Assembly: GCF_000381745.1 (NCBI RefSeq)
Contig: NZ_KB906970.1
Coordinates: 1 to 64,000 of the forward strand
Length of the DNA stretch: 64,000 nucleotides
Source: Psychromonas ossibalaenae ATCC BAA-1528
Lineage (GTDB): Bacteria; Pseudomonadota; Gammaproteobacteria; Enterobacterales; Psychromonadaceae
Reading direction: 5' to 3'
Position 1 is the stretch's first letter. Every line of letters begins with the position of its first letter. Shown here piece by piece: positions 8,572-18,317 of this stretch. The notes below the pieces were generated by a model. The model searched no databases and had not been told where the DNA came from. It worked only from the letters and a program-made list of their open reading frames with translations. A program made the position numbers and the translations under genes.

Positions 8572-8713
8572 CAACAATTTTTAATAATAATTTAAGTAAA
8601 AAACAACACTATGGATTATGTCTTATTTCATCAATTTAACTTCTATTCCGGGCCCTTTTATAAGAGGTCTTCGGCTGCTGTTAAATTAATGAAATGAATC
8701 ATACCTTTTTCTG

Positions 8714-8740
8714 AACCCGCGTTTACCTGCGGGTTTTTTT
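8714..8740 (+). terminator. Hairpin terminator just upstream of thrA
   Basis: AACCCGC (8714-8720) pairs with GCGGGTT (8729-8735), followed by T7. It lies only 24 bases before the thrA start, the position of an attenuator. I could not find a leader peptide rich in Thr/Ile codons, so classical thr attenuation is not demonstrated. Confidence 0.75.
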
Positions 8741-8763
8741 GTATTAAAGCAGGGGGAGTACGA

Positions 8764-11226
8764 ATGCGCGTACTTAAATTTGGCGGCACATCGTTAGCAA
8801 ATGCCGAACGTTTCAATCAAGTTGCTGATATTGTTATCAATAACCAGCTTCAATCACAAATCGCTTTGGTTTTATCTGCACCGGCAGGCGTCACCAATAA
8901 TCTAGTAGCTATTGTTGAAAAAACCAGTCTCGGTTTACCTGCTGAAAGTCATTTAGTCGATATTCAGCGCATTTTTGCTGAGTTAATCAAAGGTCTGAAA
9001 AGCAGCTATAGTGAATTTGCCGATGATCTGCTTAGAACAGTTTTTGAACGTGAATTATCACATTTGAGTGATCTTCTGGAGGGGGTGCGTTTATTAGCGC
9101 AGTGTCCTGCCAGCATAGAAGCGCAGATTTTAAGTAAAGGCGAATTACTCAGCATCGCCTGTATGAAGCAGCTTTTAATTGCCAAAGGTCATGTGGTTGA
9201 AGTGATTAAACCGCAGGAAATGTTAATTGCTTATAAAGGCGGTTATCTGGAAGCTCAGATCGATATTGAAGCTTCACGTGCTCTGTTTGAAAAACAGACG
9301 ATTATCAAAAATGCCGTCTACCTAATGCCCGGTTTTACCGCTGGCAATGAACAAGGTGAGACACTGGTGCTTGGCCGTAACGGCTCTGATTATTCTGCAG
9401 CTGTATTAGCCGCCTGTTTAAAAGCACAATGCTGCGAAATCTGGACTGATGTAGATGGTGTTTACAGCTGCGATCCGCGTTTAGTGAATGATGCAAAATT
9501 ACTTAGTTCATTAAGTTATGCTGAAGCGATGGAGCTTTCTTACTTCGGCGCCAAGGTACTGCATCCGAAAACTATTGCGCCTATTGCTCAGCATCATATT
9601 CCATGTTTAATAAAAAACACCCATAACCCTCAGGCTGATGGAACATTGATCGGTGCAGAGCACGGTGATGAGGAGATACAGGTGAAAGGTATTTCTGATC
9701 TTAAAGGTTTAACTATGTTAAGCGTTTCAGGTCCTGGCATGAAAGGTATTGTTGGTATGGCGGGGCGCATTTTCTCAACGGTATCACGCTCGGGTGTTTC
9801 AATTATTCTGATCACTCAGTCTTCATCTGAATACAGTTTAAGTTTTTGTATCTATTCTGTTGATACAAAGAAAGCATTAGAGGCGCTGAACGAAGAGTTT
9901 GCTTTAGAGTTTAAGAATAATTTACTAGAGCCGATTGACGTTGTTGAAAAACAAGCAATTATTTCACTAGTCGGCGATGGTATGAAGAAGGCTAAAGGGG
10001 TGGCTGCGCGTTTCCTAATGGCCTTAACAGAAGCTTCTATAAATATTACTGCGCTTGCGCAGGGGTCTTCAGAACGGTCTATCTCTGCCGTTGTATCTGA
10101 GAAAAAAGCGCAGGAAGCGGTGATTGCCTGTCATCAGAATTTCTTCCGCAGTGTACAGTATATTGATATGTTCCTGATCGGCTGCGGCGGCGTCGGTGGT
10201 GCGCTGGTTGATCAGGTATACCGTCAGCAGGAACATTTATCTGAGCGTAATATACAAATCAGGGTCTGCGGTATCGCCAACAGTCGAGCGATGTTATTAG
10301 ATGATCAGGGTATTGAATTAAGCAACTGGCGGGATCTGATTAAAGATGCTGCAGATGAGCTTTCTTTAGCTTCCATGCAGTCGCTGGTAAATGACTCACA
10401 TATTATTAACCCGGTGATTGTTGACTGTACAAGTAATGATGCTATTGCAGCACGCTATGTAGACTTTTTAGGTGCGGGTTTCCATGTGGTAACCGCAAAT
10501 AAAAAAGCCAATACCAGCAGTATGGATTATTATCATCAGCTGCGTTTAACGGCCTTAATGAAACGCCGCAAGTTTTTGTACGATACTAATGTCGGGGCAG
10601 GTCTGCCGGTTATTGAAAATATGCAGAATCTGTTTAATGCTGGAGATCAGTTAGTTAAATTTAACGGTATTTTATCGGGTTCGTTATCATTTATATTTGG
10701 TAAATTAGATGATGGTTTGTCATTCTCTGAAGTGACCACGGAAGCACGTAACCTAGGTTTTACTGAGCCGGATCCTCGCGATGATTTAAGCGGCACTGAT
10801 GTAGCGCGTAAGTTGTTGATTTTAGCGCGTGAAGCGGGCATGAATTTATCACTGGACGATGTGGAAATCGAACAGGCACTGCCGCCTGGTTTTGATGATA
10901 CAGGTACTGTTGAGGAATTTATGGCGCGCCTGCCGGAAGCTGATAAGTATTTTGCAGAGCTACAGGAAAAAGCCAATGAAAAAGGGCAGGTACTGCGCTA
11001 CATCGGCAGTATTGAAGACGGAAAATGTAAATGCAGCATTAAAGCGGTTGATGCAGATGATCCGCTTAATAAAGTAAAAGACGGTGAGAATGCACTGGCA
11101 TTTTACAGCCAGTATTATCAGCCTATCCCGCTGGTATTACGCGGTTACGGTGCCGGTACTGAAGTAACGGCTGCTGGTGTATTTGCCGATGTACTGCGCA
11201 CATTGAACTGGAAACAGGAAGTTTAA
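8764..11226 (+). CDS. thrA: Bifunctional aspartokinase I / homoserine dehydrogenase I
   Basis: An 820-aa fusion enzyme, the same size as E. coli ThrA, catalysing the first and third steps from aspartate to threonine. The N-terminal kinase starts with LKFGGTSLA and includes [10 protein letters not shown] and the aspartate-binding region [13 protein letters not shown]. Paired ACT regulatory domains follow at about 310-460 (threonine feedback is expected from the family). Homoserine dehydrogenase begins near 470 with the NAD(P)-binding [10 protein letters not shown] and includes VTANKKAN and [12 protein letters not shown]. The ATG has AGGGGGAG at 8751-8758. First gene of thrABC. Confidence 0.98.
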   Translation: MRVLKFGGTSLANAERFNQVADIVINNQLQSQIALVLSAPAGVTNNLVAIVEKTSLGLPAESHLVDIQRIFAELIKGLKSSYSEFADDLLRTVFERELSHLSDLLEGVRLLAQCPASIEAQILSKGELLSIACMKQLLIAKGHVVEVIKPQEMLIAYKGGYLEAQIDIEASRALFEKQTIIKNAVYLMPGFTAGNEQGETLVLGRNGSDYSAAVLAACLKAQCCEIWTDVDGVYSCDPRLVNDAKLLSSLSYAEAMELSYFGAKVLHPKTIAPIAQHHIPCLIKNTHNPQADGTLIGAEHGDEEIQVKGISDLKGLTMLSVSGPGMKGIVGMAGRIFSTVSRSGVSIILITQSSSEYSLSFCIYSVDTKKALEALNEEFALEFKNNLLEPIDVVEKQAIISLVGDGMKKAKGVAARFLMALTEASINITALAQGSSERSISAVVSEKKAQEAVIACHQNFFRSVQYIDMFLIGCGGVGGALVDQVYRQQEHLSERNIQIRVCGIANSRAMLLDDQGIELSNWRDLIKDAADELSLASMQSLVNDSHIINPVIVDCTSNDAIAARYVDFLGAGFHVVTANKKANTSSMDYYHQLRLTALMKRRKFLYDTNVGAGLPVIENMQNLFNAGDQLVKFNGILSGSLSFIFGKLDDGLSFSEVTTEARNLGFTEPDPRDDLSGTDVARKLLILAREAGMNLSLDDVEIEQALPPGFDDTGTVEEFMARLPEADKYFAELQEKANEKGQVLRYIGSIEDGKCKCSIKAVDADDPLNKVKDGENALAFYSQYYQPIPLVLRGYGAGTEVTAAGVFADVLRTLNWKQEV

Positions 11227-11227
11227 T

Positions 11228-11311
11228 ATGTTTAACAAATTAACATATAAAAACCGCTTGTGTTTTTCAGCACTGCGTACAGTAGTCAAAATTCAGAAAC
11301 AGGAGATTTAG
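11228..11311 (+). CDS. 27-codon frame filling the thrA-thrB gap
   Basis: An ATG one base after the thrA stop opens a frame of 27 residues ([16 protein letters not shown]...) that ends in TAG one base before the thrB ATG. Its last codons contain the thrB ribosome-binding site (AGGAG). It has no ribosome site of its own but could be reached by reinitiation after thrA and would couple thrB translation. I recognise no homologue; it may be chance. Confidence 0.2.
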   Translation: MFNKLTYKNRLCFSALRTVVKIQKQEI

Positions 11312-11312
11312 T

Positions 11313-12269
11313 ATGAGTGTTGTAGCTTATGCTCCAGCATCAACAGCCAATGTCAGTGTTGGTTTTGATGTTTTAGGCGGTGCGCTTGCGCCGATCAGCG
11401 GCGAATTATTAGGTGACCGGGTAAAAATATCAACCGGTGATTACGGTTTCTCTTTAGAGTGTACCGGCCCTTACGCACATAAACTGCCAAGTGATTCTGA
11501 AAGTAACATTGTTTACCAGTGCTACTTAGGCTACAAAGCCGCTATTGGAAAACATAATAAAGAGATTCTTCCTGTAAAAATGATTCTGGAGAAAAACCTC
11601 CCTGTCGGCAGCGGTTTAGGTTCAAGCTCCAGCTCTATTGTTGCTGCATTAGAAGCGTTAAATGCATGGCATGATTACCTGCTTGATGAAACCACTATGC
11701 TGGCTTTAATGGGGGAAATGGAAGGACAGATCAGCGGTAGTGTGCATTATGATAATGTCGCGCCCTGCTATCTTGGCGGTATGCAGCTGATGATTAATGA
11801 AGATGATATTATCAGTCAGACTATTCCCTCTTTTAAAGAGTGGTACTGGGTAGTTGCTTATCCGGGCATAACTATTTCCACTTCTGCCGCACGGGATATT
11901 CTGCCGGCGCAGTATCGTTTAAGTGAAACCTTAACTTACGGCCGCCGTCTGGGGGCATTTGTACATGCTAGTTACAGCAGTCAGCCGGATCTGGCCGCCA
12001 AAATGCTTAAAGATGTGATTGCTGAACCTTACCGCTCACAACTTATTCCCGGGTTTAAAGAAGCTCGTCTTTTTGCTGAGCAAAGCGGTGCTTTAGCGAT
12101 GGGAATTTCAGGATCAGGTCCAACAGTCTTTGCTGTAATGACCGATCTGATACAAGCTCAGTCTTTACAAAACTGGTTAACGGAAAACTTCCTTCAAAAC
12201 GATGAAGGTTTTTGTCATATCTGCCGCCTTGATGAACAAGGTGCGCGCGTGTTAGGAACAGAACTATGA
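11313..12269 (+). CDS. thrB: Homoserine kinase
   Basis: A GHMP-family kinase of 318 aa that phosphorylates homoserine to O-phosphohomoserine. The ATP-binding GHMP motif is [12 protein letters not shown] at about residue 94, and the C-terminal glycine motif [11 protein letters not shown] is at about 265. The start ATG has AGGAG eight bases upstream. It overlaps thrC by four bases (ATGA), showing translational coupling in thrABC. Confidence 0.97.
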   Translation: MSVVAYAPASTANVSVGFDVLGGALAPISGELLGDRVKISTGDYGFSLECTGPYAHKLPSDSESNIVYQCYLGYKAAIGKHNKEILPVKMILEKNLPVGSGLGSSSSSIVAALEALNAWHDYLLDETTMLALMGEMEGQISGSVHYDNVAPCYLGGMQLMINEDDIISQTIPSFKEWYWVVAYPGITISTSAARDILPAQYRLSETLTYGRRLGAFVHASYSSQPDLAAKMLKDVIAEPYRSQLIPGFKEARLFAEQSGALAMGISGSGPTVFAVMTDLIQAQSLQNWLTENFLQNDEGFCHICRLDEQGARVLGTEL

Positions 12270-13543
12270 ATTTATACAACATCAAAGACAGCAGCGAACA
12301 AGTCAACTTCCAACGAGCTGTAAAACAGGGGCTAGGACGCGGGCAGGGGCTTTTCTTCCCGGAAACGATCACACCGCTGAGCAATATTGATGCGCTTTTA
12401 GAAATGAACTTGGTTGATCGCTCGACAGAAGTTTTATCACACTTAATTGGTGATGAATTAAGCAAAGAAGTTGTTCATAGTATTGTATCAAAAGCATTTA
12501 CTTTTGAAGCTCCGGTTAAAAAAGTGACTGATAATATTAATGCGTTAGAACTGTTTCACGGCCCGACTTTAGCATTTAAAGATTTTGGCGGTCGTTTTAT
12601 GGCGCAGTGTTTAGCACAGTTTAAAGATGACGGTAAAATTACTATTTTAACGGCAACATCTGGTGATACTGGTGCTGCGGTTGCCCATGCATTTTATAAC
12701 ATGGAAAATATCAACGTTGTTGTACTTTATCCGAAAGGAAAAATCAGCCCGCTGCAGGAAAAACTGTTTTGTACATTAGGCGGTAATATCACAACGGTTG
12801 CTGTTGAAGGTACTTTTGACGACTGTCAGGCGATGGTTAAGCAGGCCTTTGATGATCAGGCATTAAAACAAGCCATTGGCCTTAACTCTGCAAATTCAAT
12901 TAATATCAGCCGTTTATTTGCGCAGATCTGTTATTATTTTGAAGCTTTTGCGCAGTTGAATACGACTCAGCGTGAAAACTTAGTGGTTTCGGTGCCAAGT
13001 GGTAACTTTGGTGATTTAACTGCGGGGTTATTAGCTAAGTCATTAGGTCTGCCGATTAAACGTTTTATTGCCGCAACTAATGAAAATGATACGGTACCGC
13101 GTTATTTAGCAGGTGGAGAATGGGTGCCTAAAGCGACTGTTGCAACACTTTCTAATGCAATGGATGTCAGTGCGCCTAATAACTGGCCGCGTATTGAAGA
13201 GTTATTTAAAGTTAAAAACTGGGCTTTATCTGAACTTGGTTACGGTAAGCTGAATGATCTACAAACTAAAGAAGCCTTAACTGAACTGGATAATTTAGGT
13301 TACTTATGTGAGCCGCACGGCGCTATTGCATACAGTGAGCTAACAAAACAGTTGAAACAAGATGAAACAGGTTTATTCTTATGCACTGCACATCCGGCGA
13401 AATTTAAAGAGAGCGTTGAAGATATTTTAGGACGTGATATTTTCATTCCAGAAGAGCTTGCTTCGCGCGCTGATTTAGATTTACTTTCTAAAGAGTTCCC
13501 GGTTGATTTTGCAAAAGTACGTGAATTATTAATGTCCTTATAG
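12266..13543 (+). CDS. thrC: Threonine synthase
   Basis: A PLP-dependent fold-type II lyase of 425 aa converting O-phosphohomoserine to threonine. The PLP lysine lies in [14 protein letters not shown] (about residue 106). The phosphate-binding glycine loop [13 protein letters not shown] and [13 protein letters not shown] are visible. It is colinear with E. coli ThrC (428 aa). Last gene of the operon, followed by a terminator before tesB. Confidence 0.98.
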   Translation: MNLYNIKDSSEQVNFQRAVKQGLGRGQGLFFPETITPLSNIDALLEMNLVDRSTEVLSHLIGDELSKEVVHSIVSKAFTFEAPVKKVTDNINALELFHGPTLAFKDFGGRFMAQCLAQFKDDGKITILTATSGDTGAAVAHAFYNMENINVVVLYPKGKISPLQEKLFCTLGGNITTVAVEGTFDDCQAMVKQAFDDQALKQAIGLNSANSINISRLFAQICYYFEAFAQLNTTQRENLVVSVPSGNFGDLTAGLLAKSLGLPIKRFIAATNENDTVPRYLAGGEWVPKATVATLSNAMDVSAPNNWPRIEELFKVKNWALSELGYGKLNDLQTKEALTELDNLGYLCEPHGAIAYSELTKQLKQDETGLFLCTAHPAKFKESVEDILGRDIFIPEELASRADLDLLSKEFPVDFAKVRELLMSL

Positions 13544-13603
13544 ACATATTTGCAAATATAGCCTAGCTGCTTGATGATTTTTTTTAAGCAGGATGGATAT
13601 AAT

Positions 13604-13630
13604 AAAGGGCGGTTTATCCGCTCTTTTTTT
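13604..13630 (+). terminator. Terminator between thrC and tesB
   Basis: AGGGCGG (13606-13612) pairs with CCGCTCT (13618-13624, one G-T) and is followed by a T-run. The tesB ribosome site begins immediately after the T-run. Confidence 0.8.
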
Positions 13631-13640
13631 GGAGCTAAAA

Positions 13641-14501
13641 ATGGGTAAAGTATTAAATGATCTCTTAGATCAGCTGAGTTTAGAGAAATTAGAAGAGAAT
13701 TTATTCCGCGGCGGCAGTCAGGACCTGGGATTCGGTGCCGTTTTTGGTGGACAGGTGATGGGGCAGGCAATCTCTGCAGCTAAAGAAACCGTTGAGCCTA
13801 AGCATCAGGTGCATTCTTTTCACTCATATTTTCTGCGTCCAGGTAAAACAGATAAACCTATTGTTTATGATGTAGAACGGATCCGTGACGGTAAGACGCT
13901 TTCTGCAAGACGTATCAAAGCGATTCAAGACGGCAAGCCGATTTTTTATATGACAGCTTCGTTTAAAGCGAAAGAAAAAGGTTTCGAGCATCAGGATCAA
14001 ATGCCTAATGCGCCGGATCCTGATGCACTAATTTCCGAACAGGAGATGGCATTGATTCATACGGAGATGCTGCCGGATTCTATTCGCGATAAACTGGTCT
14101 GTGAAAAACCGATTGAGATGCGTCCGGTAACATTTGTTAATCCTATTGAGCCTGAAATCGAGCCTGCAAAACGTTTAGTCTGGTTTAAAGCGAATGGTAA
14201 AATGCCCGATGATTTACGTATTCATCGTTATTTACTGGCTTATTCTTCTGATTTTAATTTTTTACCTACGGCGCTGCAGCCGCATGGTGTTTCTTATTTA
14301 ACAGATGGCATGCAGGTTGTTACGGTGGATCATTCGATGTGGTTCCATCATGACTTTCGTTTAGATGAATGGTTATTATATTCTGTTGAAAGCACCGTGG
14401 CGTCAGACGGACGCGGTTTAGTTAAAGGTCAGTTTTTTAGACGAGACGGCAAACTGGTAGCCTCTACGATTCAAGAAGGCCTGATTCGCTATCGGAAATA
14501 G
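13641..14501 (+). CDS. tesB: Acyl-CoA thioesterase II
   Basis: A 286-aa double-hotdog thioesterase, the same length as E. coli TesB, hydrolysing medium- and long-chain acyl-CoA. Typical blocks are [33 protein letters not shown] and, in the second hotdog, [16 protein letters not shown] and [18 protein letters not shown]. The catalytic Asp/Thr/Gln triad of the family falls in the second hotdog. I use ATG 13641, with GGAG at 13631-13634. An in-frame ATG at 13593 lies before the terminator and would add 16 unmatched residues. Monocistronic. Confidence 0.96.
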   Translation: MGKVLNDLLDQLSLEKLEENLFRGGSQDLGFGAVFGGQVMGQAISAAKETVEPKHQVHSFHSYFLRPGKTDKPIVYDVERIRDGKTLSARRIKAIQDGKPIFYMTASFKAKEKGFEHQDQMPNAPDPDALISEQEMALIHTEMLPDSIRDKLVCEKPIEMRPVTFVNPIEPEIEPAKRLVWFKANGKMPDDLRIHRYLLAYSSDFNFLPTALQPHGVSYLTDGMQVVTVDHSMWFHHDFRLDEWLLYSVESTVASDGRGLVKGQFFRRDGKLVASTIQEGLIRYRK

Positions 14502-14525
14502 TGTGAGTTTACTTAATGCCTATAT

Positions 14526-14554
14526 AAAAAGGGAAGTCACTGACTTCCCTTTTT
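14526..14554. terminator. Bidirectional terminator after tesB
   Basis: AAAAAGGGAAGTCA and TGACTTCCCTTTTT form a near-perfect palindrome. On the minus strand it also resembles the terminators that follow grcA and its decayed copies. Confidence 0.88.
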
Positions 14555-14574
14555 ATTATCTGATAAAAATTTTG

Positions 14575-14661
14575 AGATTCAGTACATGGTCGAGTTAATA
14601 CATTCGGCTGTTGTTCTGCCATGTAGTAGGTATAGCAGAGTTAAAACACTCAGGCATAGCC
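14575..14661 (-). pseudogene. Decayed copy A of the grcA 3' end
   Basis: On the minus strand this encodes a relic of the GrcA C-terminus: GYA-stop-VF-stop, then EQQPNVLTRPCTE, compared with GYAVRF...[15 protein letters not shown] in the intact gene. It shares with copy B an insertion of about 10 bases (CTACTACATGG-like) that shifts the frame. It is followed, in its own direction, by the 14526-14554 terminator. Confidence 0.8.
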
Positions 14662-14685
14662 TGAAATTTGTATTTAACAGGTACA

Positions 14686-14712
14686 AAAAAAGGAAGCCAG
14701 TGGCTTCCTTCT
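14686..14712 (-). terminator. Terminator belonging to decayed copy B
   Basis: On the plus strand an A-run precedes GGAAGCCA / TGGCTTCC, giving a hairpin plus T-run on the minus strand, directly after the copy B relic. Confidence 0.75.
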
Positions 14713-14738
14713 CAGAGCTTACTATGCGTCACTATAAG

Positions 14739-14820
14739 TTATAGAGACTCTGTAAATGTACGTGTTAGTACGTTCGGCTGTTGTTCTGCCATGTAGTAGG
14801 TCTAGCGAGTTAAAGCGAAC
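14739..14820 (-). pseudogene. Decayed copy B of the grcA 3' end
   Basis: The minus strand reads VRFNS, then after a roughly 10-base insertion [15 protein letters not shown]-stop, matching the last 23 residues of intact GrcA. The stop codon lies exactly 160 bp from that of grcA. No start codon or upstream coding sequence remains. Confidence 0.85.
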
Positions 14821-14843
14821 GGTTTAATCTTTAATACAGGCAT

Positions 14844-14868
14844 AAAAAAGGGAAGCATCAACTTCCCT
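14844..14868 (-). terminator. Terminator of grcA
   Basis: AGGGAAG / CTTCCCT with a 6-base loop. The A-run at 14844-14849 is the T-run on the minus strand. It closely resembles the hairpins after the two decayed copies. Confidence 0.88.
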
Positions 14869-14898
14869 GTTCAGTCTTATCTGATAATCAGTAAACGA

Positions 14899-15279
14899 TT
14901 ATAGAGACTCAGTAAATGTACGTGTTAATACATCCTGCTGCTGTTCCGGCGTCAGTGAGTTAAAACGAACTGCATAACCAGATACACGAATTGTTAACTG
15001 CGGGTAATTTTCCGGGTGTTTAATTGCATCTTCTAATGTTTCACGACGTAAAACATTAACGTTTAGATGCTGGCCGCCTTCTTGTGCAGCCGGTGCTTGA
15101 ACTGCAATTTCTTTGTATTCGATATCACCTAGATCAGCGATAGATACAACTTGATCTTCAGCATATGCATTGTCTTTAACACATAAACAGCGTGCTTGAG
15201 CATTTGCTTCGTCTAATAACCAGAAAGAGTTAAGTAGAGATGCATTTTCAGATTTAGTGATTTGGATACCAAAAGCCAT
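14899..15279 (-). CDS. grcA: Autonomous glycyl radical cofactor GrcA (YfiD)
   Basis: A small protein of 126 aa matching E. coli GrcA. It replaces the C-terminal glycyl-radical segment of pyruvate formate-lyase when that enzyme is cleaved by oxygen. The glycyl radical motif [17 protein letters not shown] lies near the C-terminus, ending in RTFTESL. The ATG is preceded by AAGGAGC. A perfect FNR box lies about 120 bp upstream, fitting the known anaerobic induction of yfiD. The ung gene is divergent, as in E. coli. Two decayed copies of its 3' end lie downstream. Confidence 0.96.
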   Translation of the reverse strand: MAFGIQITKSENASLLNSFWLLDEANAQARCLCVKDNAYAEDQVVSIADLGDIEYKEIAVQAPAAQEGGQHLNVNVLRRETLEDAIKHPENYPQLTIRVSGYAVRFNSLTPEQQQDVLTRTFTESL

Positions 15280-15397
15280 GATAAGCTCCTTATTTAAGGT
15301 TAATATAAAAATGTGTATTTAAATTACAGTTTCGTAACAAAGGTACGGTTATCAACTGCAATTAGTAAATCTGAGTTGATTATATGACTTGAAATGA

Positions 15398-15411
15398 TTG
15401 ATGTAAATCAA
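15398..15411. promoter_or_regulatory. FNR box upstream of grcA
   Basis: TTGAT-GTAA-ATCAA matches the FNR consensus exactly. It lies 119 bp upstream of the grcA start in the divergent grcA-ung gap (15280-15632), in which I see no other feature. Confidence 0.85.
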
Positions 15412-15632
15412 TATTCACATATTTTTATTGGGGGTTAATTGCACTTTTATTGAGTAATGTCAGTGCAATTGACGAGGCTAGTCGTGGTGCGGTCTGTAAA
15501 GTTGTTTTATATCAATTTTTAGTGGTGTTATTAAGTTTCAGAATGGTATGTTAACTGGTTGTTGTGGAAAAGTTAATATTTAACACCTGTTTAATTTTGT
15601 ATTTTGTCTGTAGTAGAAAAAAGGAATAATAA

Positions 15633-16283
15633 ATGAGTTGGAATGAATTTTTAAATGAGCAGCAAAACAGAGGGTATTTTCAAGAACTTCAGAGCTTTTT
15701 ATCTGAGCAGGAGTCGTTAGGTAAAACAATATATCCGCCGGCACAGCTGCGCTTTCATGCTTTTGATTTAACACCGTTAGAAAAAGTCAAAGTGGTTATT
15801 TTAGGACAGGATCCATATCATGGCGAGGGGCAGGCACATGGCTTAAGTTTTTCCGTACCCGAAGGGATAAAAATTCCACCTTCGCTGCGCAATATGTATA
15901 AAGAACTCTCGAGCAGTATCGACGGTTACAAAATACCAGAATCCGGTAATTTAGAACACTGGGCAAAGCAGGGCGTTTTATTGTTAAATGCTGTGTTAAG
16001 TGTTGAGCTGGCCAGTGCGGGCAGTCACGCGAATAAAGGCTGGGAGACTTTTACCGATAATGCTATCAGTAGAATTAATCAATCACAAAACGGGGTTATT
16101 TTCTTGCTGTGGGGGAGTTATGCACATAAAAAAGAAAAGTTAATCGATACTGAAAAACATACTGTTCTCAAGTCTACGCATCCGTCACCGTTATCGGCTT
16201 ACCGAGGTTTTTTAGGATGTGACCATTTTCGCCAAGTGAATGAAATATTAGCGAAAACAGGACAAACAGCAATTATTTGGTAA
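15633..16283 (+). CDS. ung: Uracil-DNA glycosylase
   Basis: Family-1 UDG of 216 aa that excises uracil from DNA in base-excision repair. The water-activating motif is GQDPYHG with D60. The uracil-binding block is GLSFSVP..PPSLRNMYKEL. The DNA minor-groove loop HPSPLSAYRGF contains H183. AAAAGGAA precedes the ATG. Divergent from grcA, the same neighbourhood as in E. coli. Confidence 0.98.
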   Translation: MSWNEFLNEQQNRGYFQELQSFLSEQESLGKTIYPPAQLRFHAFDLTPLEKVKVVILGQDPYHGEGQAHGLSFSVPEGIKIPPSLRNMYKELSSSIDGYKIPESGNLEHWAKQGVLLLNAVLSVELASAGSHANKGWETFTDNAISRINQSQNGVIFLLWGSYAHKKEKLIDTEKHTVLKSTHPSPLSAYRGFLGCDHFRQVNEILAKTGQTAIIW

Positions 16284-16359
16284 TGTGATTTAGTTCAGCG
16301 GTTTATAAAAATTGAACAGTTATACTACAATTTCATTTTTCATATACTGAGTATTTATT

Positions 16360-16899
16360 ATGCTAGCGATTATCCGCAATGATCATGCCAATATTAATCA
16401 ATTATTGAGTATTTTAAGAAAGAAGATTATCCGGTTAGAGCAGGATGAAAAAATAGATTATCGCTTAATCAAAGCTATGATCACTTATTTAAGAGAATAT
16501 TCTGATAAATATCACCATCCTATGGAAGACTTAATTTATGATTATTATCTGAAATATCGCGTTGTGCCTGACGAGGTTGCAAACCGTTTATCTCGGGAGC
16601 ATAAACTGATTTCTAAAGTCACTATTGAGCTGGATGAGCTGCTGGATATGATCCTGCTCGATGCGATTGTCCCGAAAGAGCACTGTATTAAAAAATTAAG
16701 TGATTTTGTAACATTTCAATCTGCACACCTGGCCTATGAAGAGCAGGAGGTGTTCCCGGCGATTAAAGACAGTTTATCACCTGATGACTGGTCTACTCTG
16801 CAGCAGCAGTGGTTACTTGATGAGTATAGTGATCCGTTGTTTGGAGATACGATTTCTGATCAGTATCGGGACCTGGCAGATCGTATCAATCAGGAGTAA
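16360..16899 (+). CDS. Hemerythrin-like (HHE) metal-binding protein
   Basis: A 179-aa all-helical protein with the HHE pattern of a bacterial hemerythrin-like di-iron site: H9 (NDHAN), H52/H53 (YHHPMED), H81 (REHKL), H123 with E127/E130 (AHLAYEEQEVFPAI). Such proteins bind a non-haem di-iron centre and are linked to oxygen, NO or iron handling. No signal peptide. It stands alone between ung and the ruvX group; the physiological role is unknown. Confidence 0.88.
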   Translation: MLAIIRNDHANINQLLSILRKKIIRLEQDEKIDYRLIKAMITYLREYSDKYHHPMEDLIYDYYLKYRVVPDEVANRLSREHKLISKVTIELDELLDMILLDAIVPKEHCIKKLSDFVTFQSAHLAYEEQEVFPAIKDSLSPDDWSTLQQQWLLDEYSDPLFGDTISDQYRDLADRINQE

Positions 16900-16924
16900 T
16901 AGGACATTTGGATAAAAGTGAATT

Positions 16925-16959
16925 AAAAGCGCATTTATGCCGTCAGGCAATGCGCTTTT
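16925..16959. terminator. Bidirectional terminator, hemerythrin / ruvX
   Basis: AAAAGCGCAT and ATGCGCTTTT enclose a second stem TGCC-GTCA-GGCA. It has A- and T-runs on both sides and lies between convergent genes. Confidence 0.92.
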
Positions 16960-16982
16960 GTTTTACTGTTATCATTTAACTC

Positions 16983-17441
16983 TCAGCCGTAATAACTTTC
17001 CATCCAGCTTTCAAGAATCAAGGCTGCAGAGACACTGTCAACCTTACCCTTATCAAGGGCTTTATAACCGCCGTTAGCAAAGATGAATTCTTTAGCGCTT
17101 GCCGTTGTTAAGCGTTCATCCTGAAGGGCTGTTTTTACCCCGAAGCGGCCGTTTAAACGGTTAGCGAATTTTTTTGCGCGCTGCGTTATTTTCTGCTCTG
17201 TACCGTCCATATTCAGTGGTAAACCAACCACTACTAAATCCGGTTTCCAGTCACTTATCACTTTTTCAACAGTATCCCAGTTAGGAATGCCGTCATTTGC
17301 TTTAATAGCCGCCAGCGGCTGTGCTGTAGCGGTTATCATCTGTCCGGTGGCGACGCCGATACTTTTTGTACCGAAGTCAAATCCTAAAAGGCTGGATGGT
17401 GCTTTTATCTTTTCTGTCATCTGTTCTTTATCGCCCTGCAT
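16983..17441 (-). CDS. ruvX: RuvX/YqgF Holliday-junction resolvase-like nuclease
   Basis: A YqgF-family RNase H-fold protein of 152 aa, essential in E. coli and implicated in 16S rRNA pre-processing. Conserved blocks are [17 protein letters not shown] (catalytic Asp), [25 protein letters not shown] and [13 protein letters not shown]. The start is uncertain: ATG 17441 or ATG 17420, neither with a strong ribosome site; the shorter form better matches the E. coli N-terminus. Downstream of yqgE in the conserved order rsmE-gshB-yqgE-ruvX. Confidence 0.92.
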   Translation of the reverse strand: MQGDKEQMTEKIKAPSSLLGFDFGTKSIGVATGQMITATAQPLAAIKANDGIPNWDTVEKVISDWKPDLVVVGLPLNMDGTEQKITQRAKKFANRLNGRFGVKTALQDERLTTASAKEFIFANGGYKALDKGKVDSVSAALILESWMESYYG

Positions 17442-17479
17442 TGATGGGGAAGTTTATAATATCAAGTCAAACATTTTTA

Positions 17480-18109
17480 TTATGCGTGACCTATGCTGGT
17501 GGTAAGCTGCTCAGGGTTAATGCCTAAGCGGTGTAAAGATTCACTCCAGCGCAACTCTGCCGGGGTGTTAAAGATAATGTCATTTTCACTTTCAATAGTA
17601 AGCCAGTGATTATCATTCATCTCCTGTTCGAGCTGTCCTGAGTCCCAGCTGGCGTAACCTAATGTGACCATATATTTTTCAGGCTCATTTTTAGTGCCTA
17701 AGGTGGATAATATTGCATTGGAATTAGACATCATAAGATGATCATTCAGCTGCGTACTCTGTGAGTTGTCGGCAAGCGGGCTGTGCAGTACAAAACCGCG
17801 CTCCAACTCTAAAGGTCCACCTAAAAATACCGGATTAAGCAAAGGAGGCTCTGGTTGATGAGTGATTGTTTCGACATTTTTTAATAACTCCTGCAGGGTT
17901 AACTTAACGGGAAAGTTAATAATAAAACCCATTGCACCTTTTTCATCGTGCTCGCAGACGTAAACGACGGATTGTTTGAAATAGGGATCAGTTAAAGAGG
18001 GCATGGCAATCAGGAAATGATTTTTTAAAGTACTAAGTACTTCGGTATGGCTATTTTTATGCATATGATTAGTAGCCGGGCTATCATTTTTTGTTGTTAT
18101 ATTTGTCAT
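17480..18109 (-). CDS. yqgE: UPF0301/AlgH family protein YqgE
   Basis: A 209-aa member of the AlgH/YqgE family, whose biochemical role is not established. Diagnostic blocks are LKNHFLIAMPSLTDPYFKQSVVYVCEHDEKGAMGFIIN, LGGPLELERGFVLH and LGYASWDSGQLEQE. The N-terminus is about 25 residues longer than in E. coli. It is kept because GGGAG stands the right distance before ATG 18109. It lies between gshB and ruvX. Confidence 0.92.
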   Translation of the reverse strand: MTNITTKNDSPATNHMHKNSHTEVLSTLKNHFLIAMPSLTDPYFKQSVVYVCEHDEKGAMGFIINFPVKLTLQELLKNVETITHQPEPPLLNPVFLGGPLELERGFVLHSPLADNSQSTQLNDHLMMSNSNAILSTLGTKNEPEKYMVTLGYASWDSGQLEQEMNDNHWLTIESENDIIFNTPAELRWSESLHRLGINPEQLTTSIGHA

Positions 18110-18274
18110 GTGATACTCCCTTTTATAGGTTACCGCACTATTAAGTATGGCCGCATTTACAGATATTACTTAGTTTTTGTTACTGAGTTTAGCTGACAGC
18201 GATTAATGCAAAAATAAAGCATAAATGATGCACAAACTACTATCTTTATGTTTATTTTATAGTTTTAAAAGTAA

Positions 18275-18313
18275 ACCGATTGAAGCTTCTAAGTTTTCAA
18301 TCGGTGGGTCTAT
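18275..18313 (+). repeat. Interspersed hairpin repeat, copy 2
   Basis: ACCGATTGAA (18275-18284) pairs perfectly with TTCAATCGGT (18296-18305), followed by GGGTCTATA. It has the same architecture as the copies at 33331 and 59003. It may double as a terminator of the gshB side. Confidence 0.6.
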
Positions 18314-18317
18314 ATCT

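Larger units (their letters stand above)
7869..8713. other. Long regulatory gap between arcA and thrA
   Basis: About 0.85 kb without a convincing gene. It contains an FNR box (8186-8199), a hairpin CGCTA-TTT-TAGCG near 8218-8231 just after it, an irregular hairpin ending in T5 near 8413-8465 (CCGT..CGG..TCT facing AGA-CCG-ACGG) that could terminate a small transcript, and an interspersed hairpin repeat (8532-8571). A 28-codon frame at 8611-8697 ends shortly before the thrA-proximal terminator but is not rich in Thr or Ile codons. Confidence 0.5.

Noticed and set aside
8611-8697. 28-codon frame MDYVLFHQ... as a thr leader peptide
   Set aside because: It ends close to the terminator before thrA but has no ribosome site and is rich in Phe/Tyr, not Thr/Ile, so it cannot explain threonine attenuation.
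8040-8700. Riboswitch upstream of thrA
   Set aside because: I compared the leader by eye with lysine-riboswitch and T-box features and saw no matching conserved core.
13300-13770. Minus-strand open frame of 156 codons
   Set aside because: It is antisense to the end of thrC and the start of tesB, crosses the terminator between them, and encodes a low-complexity basic sequence.
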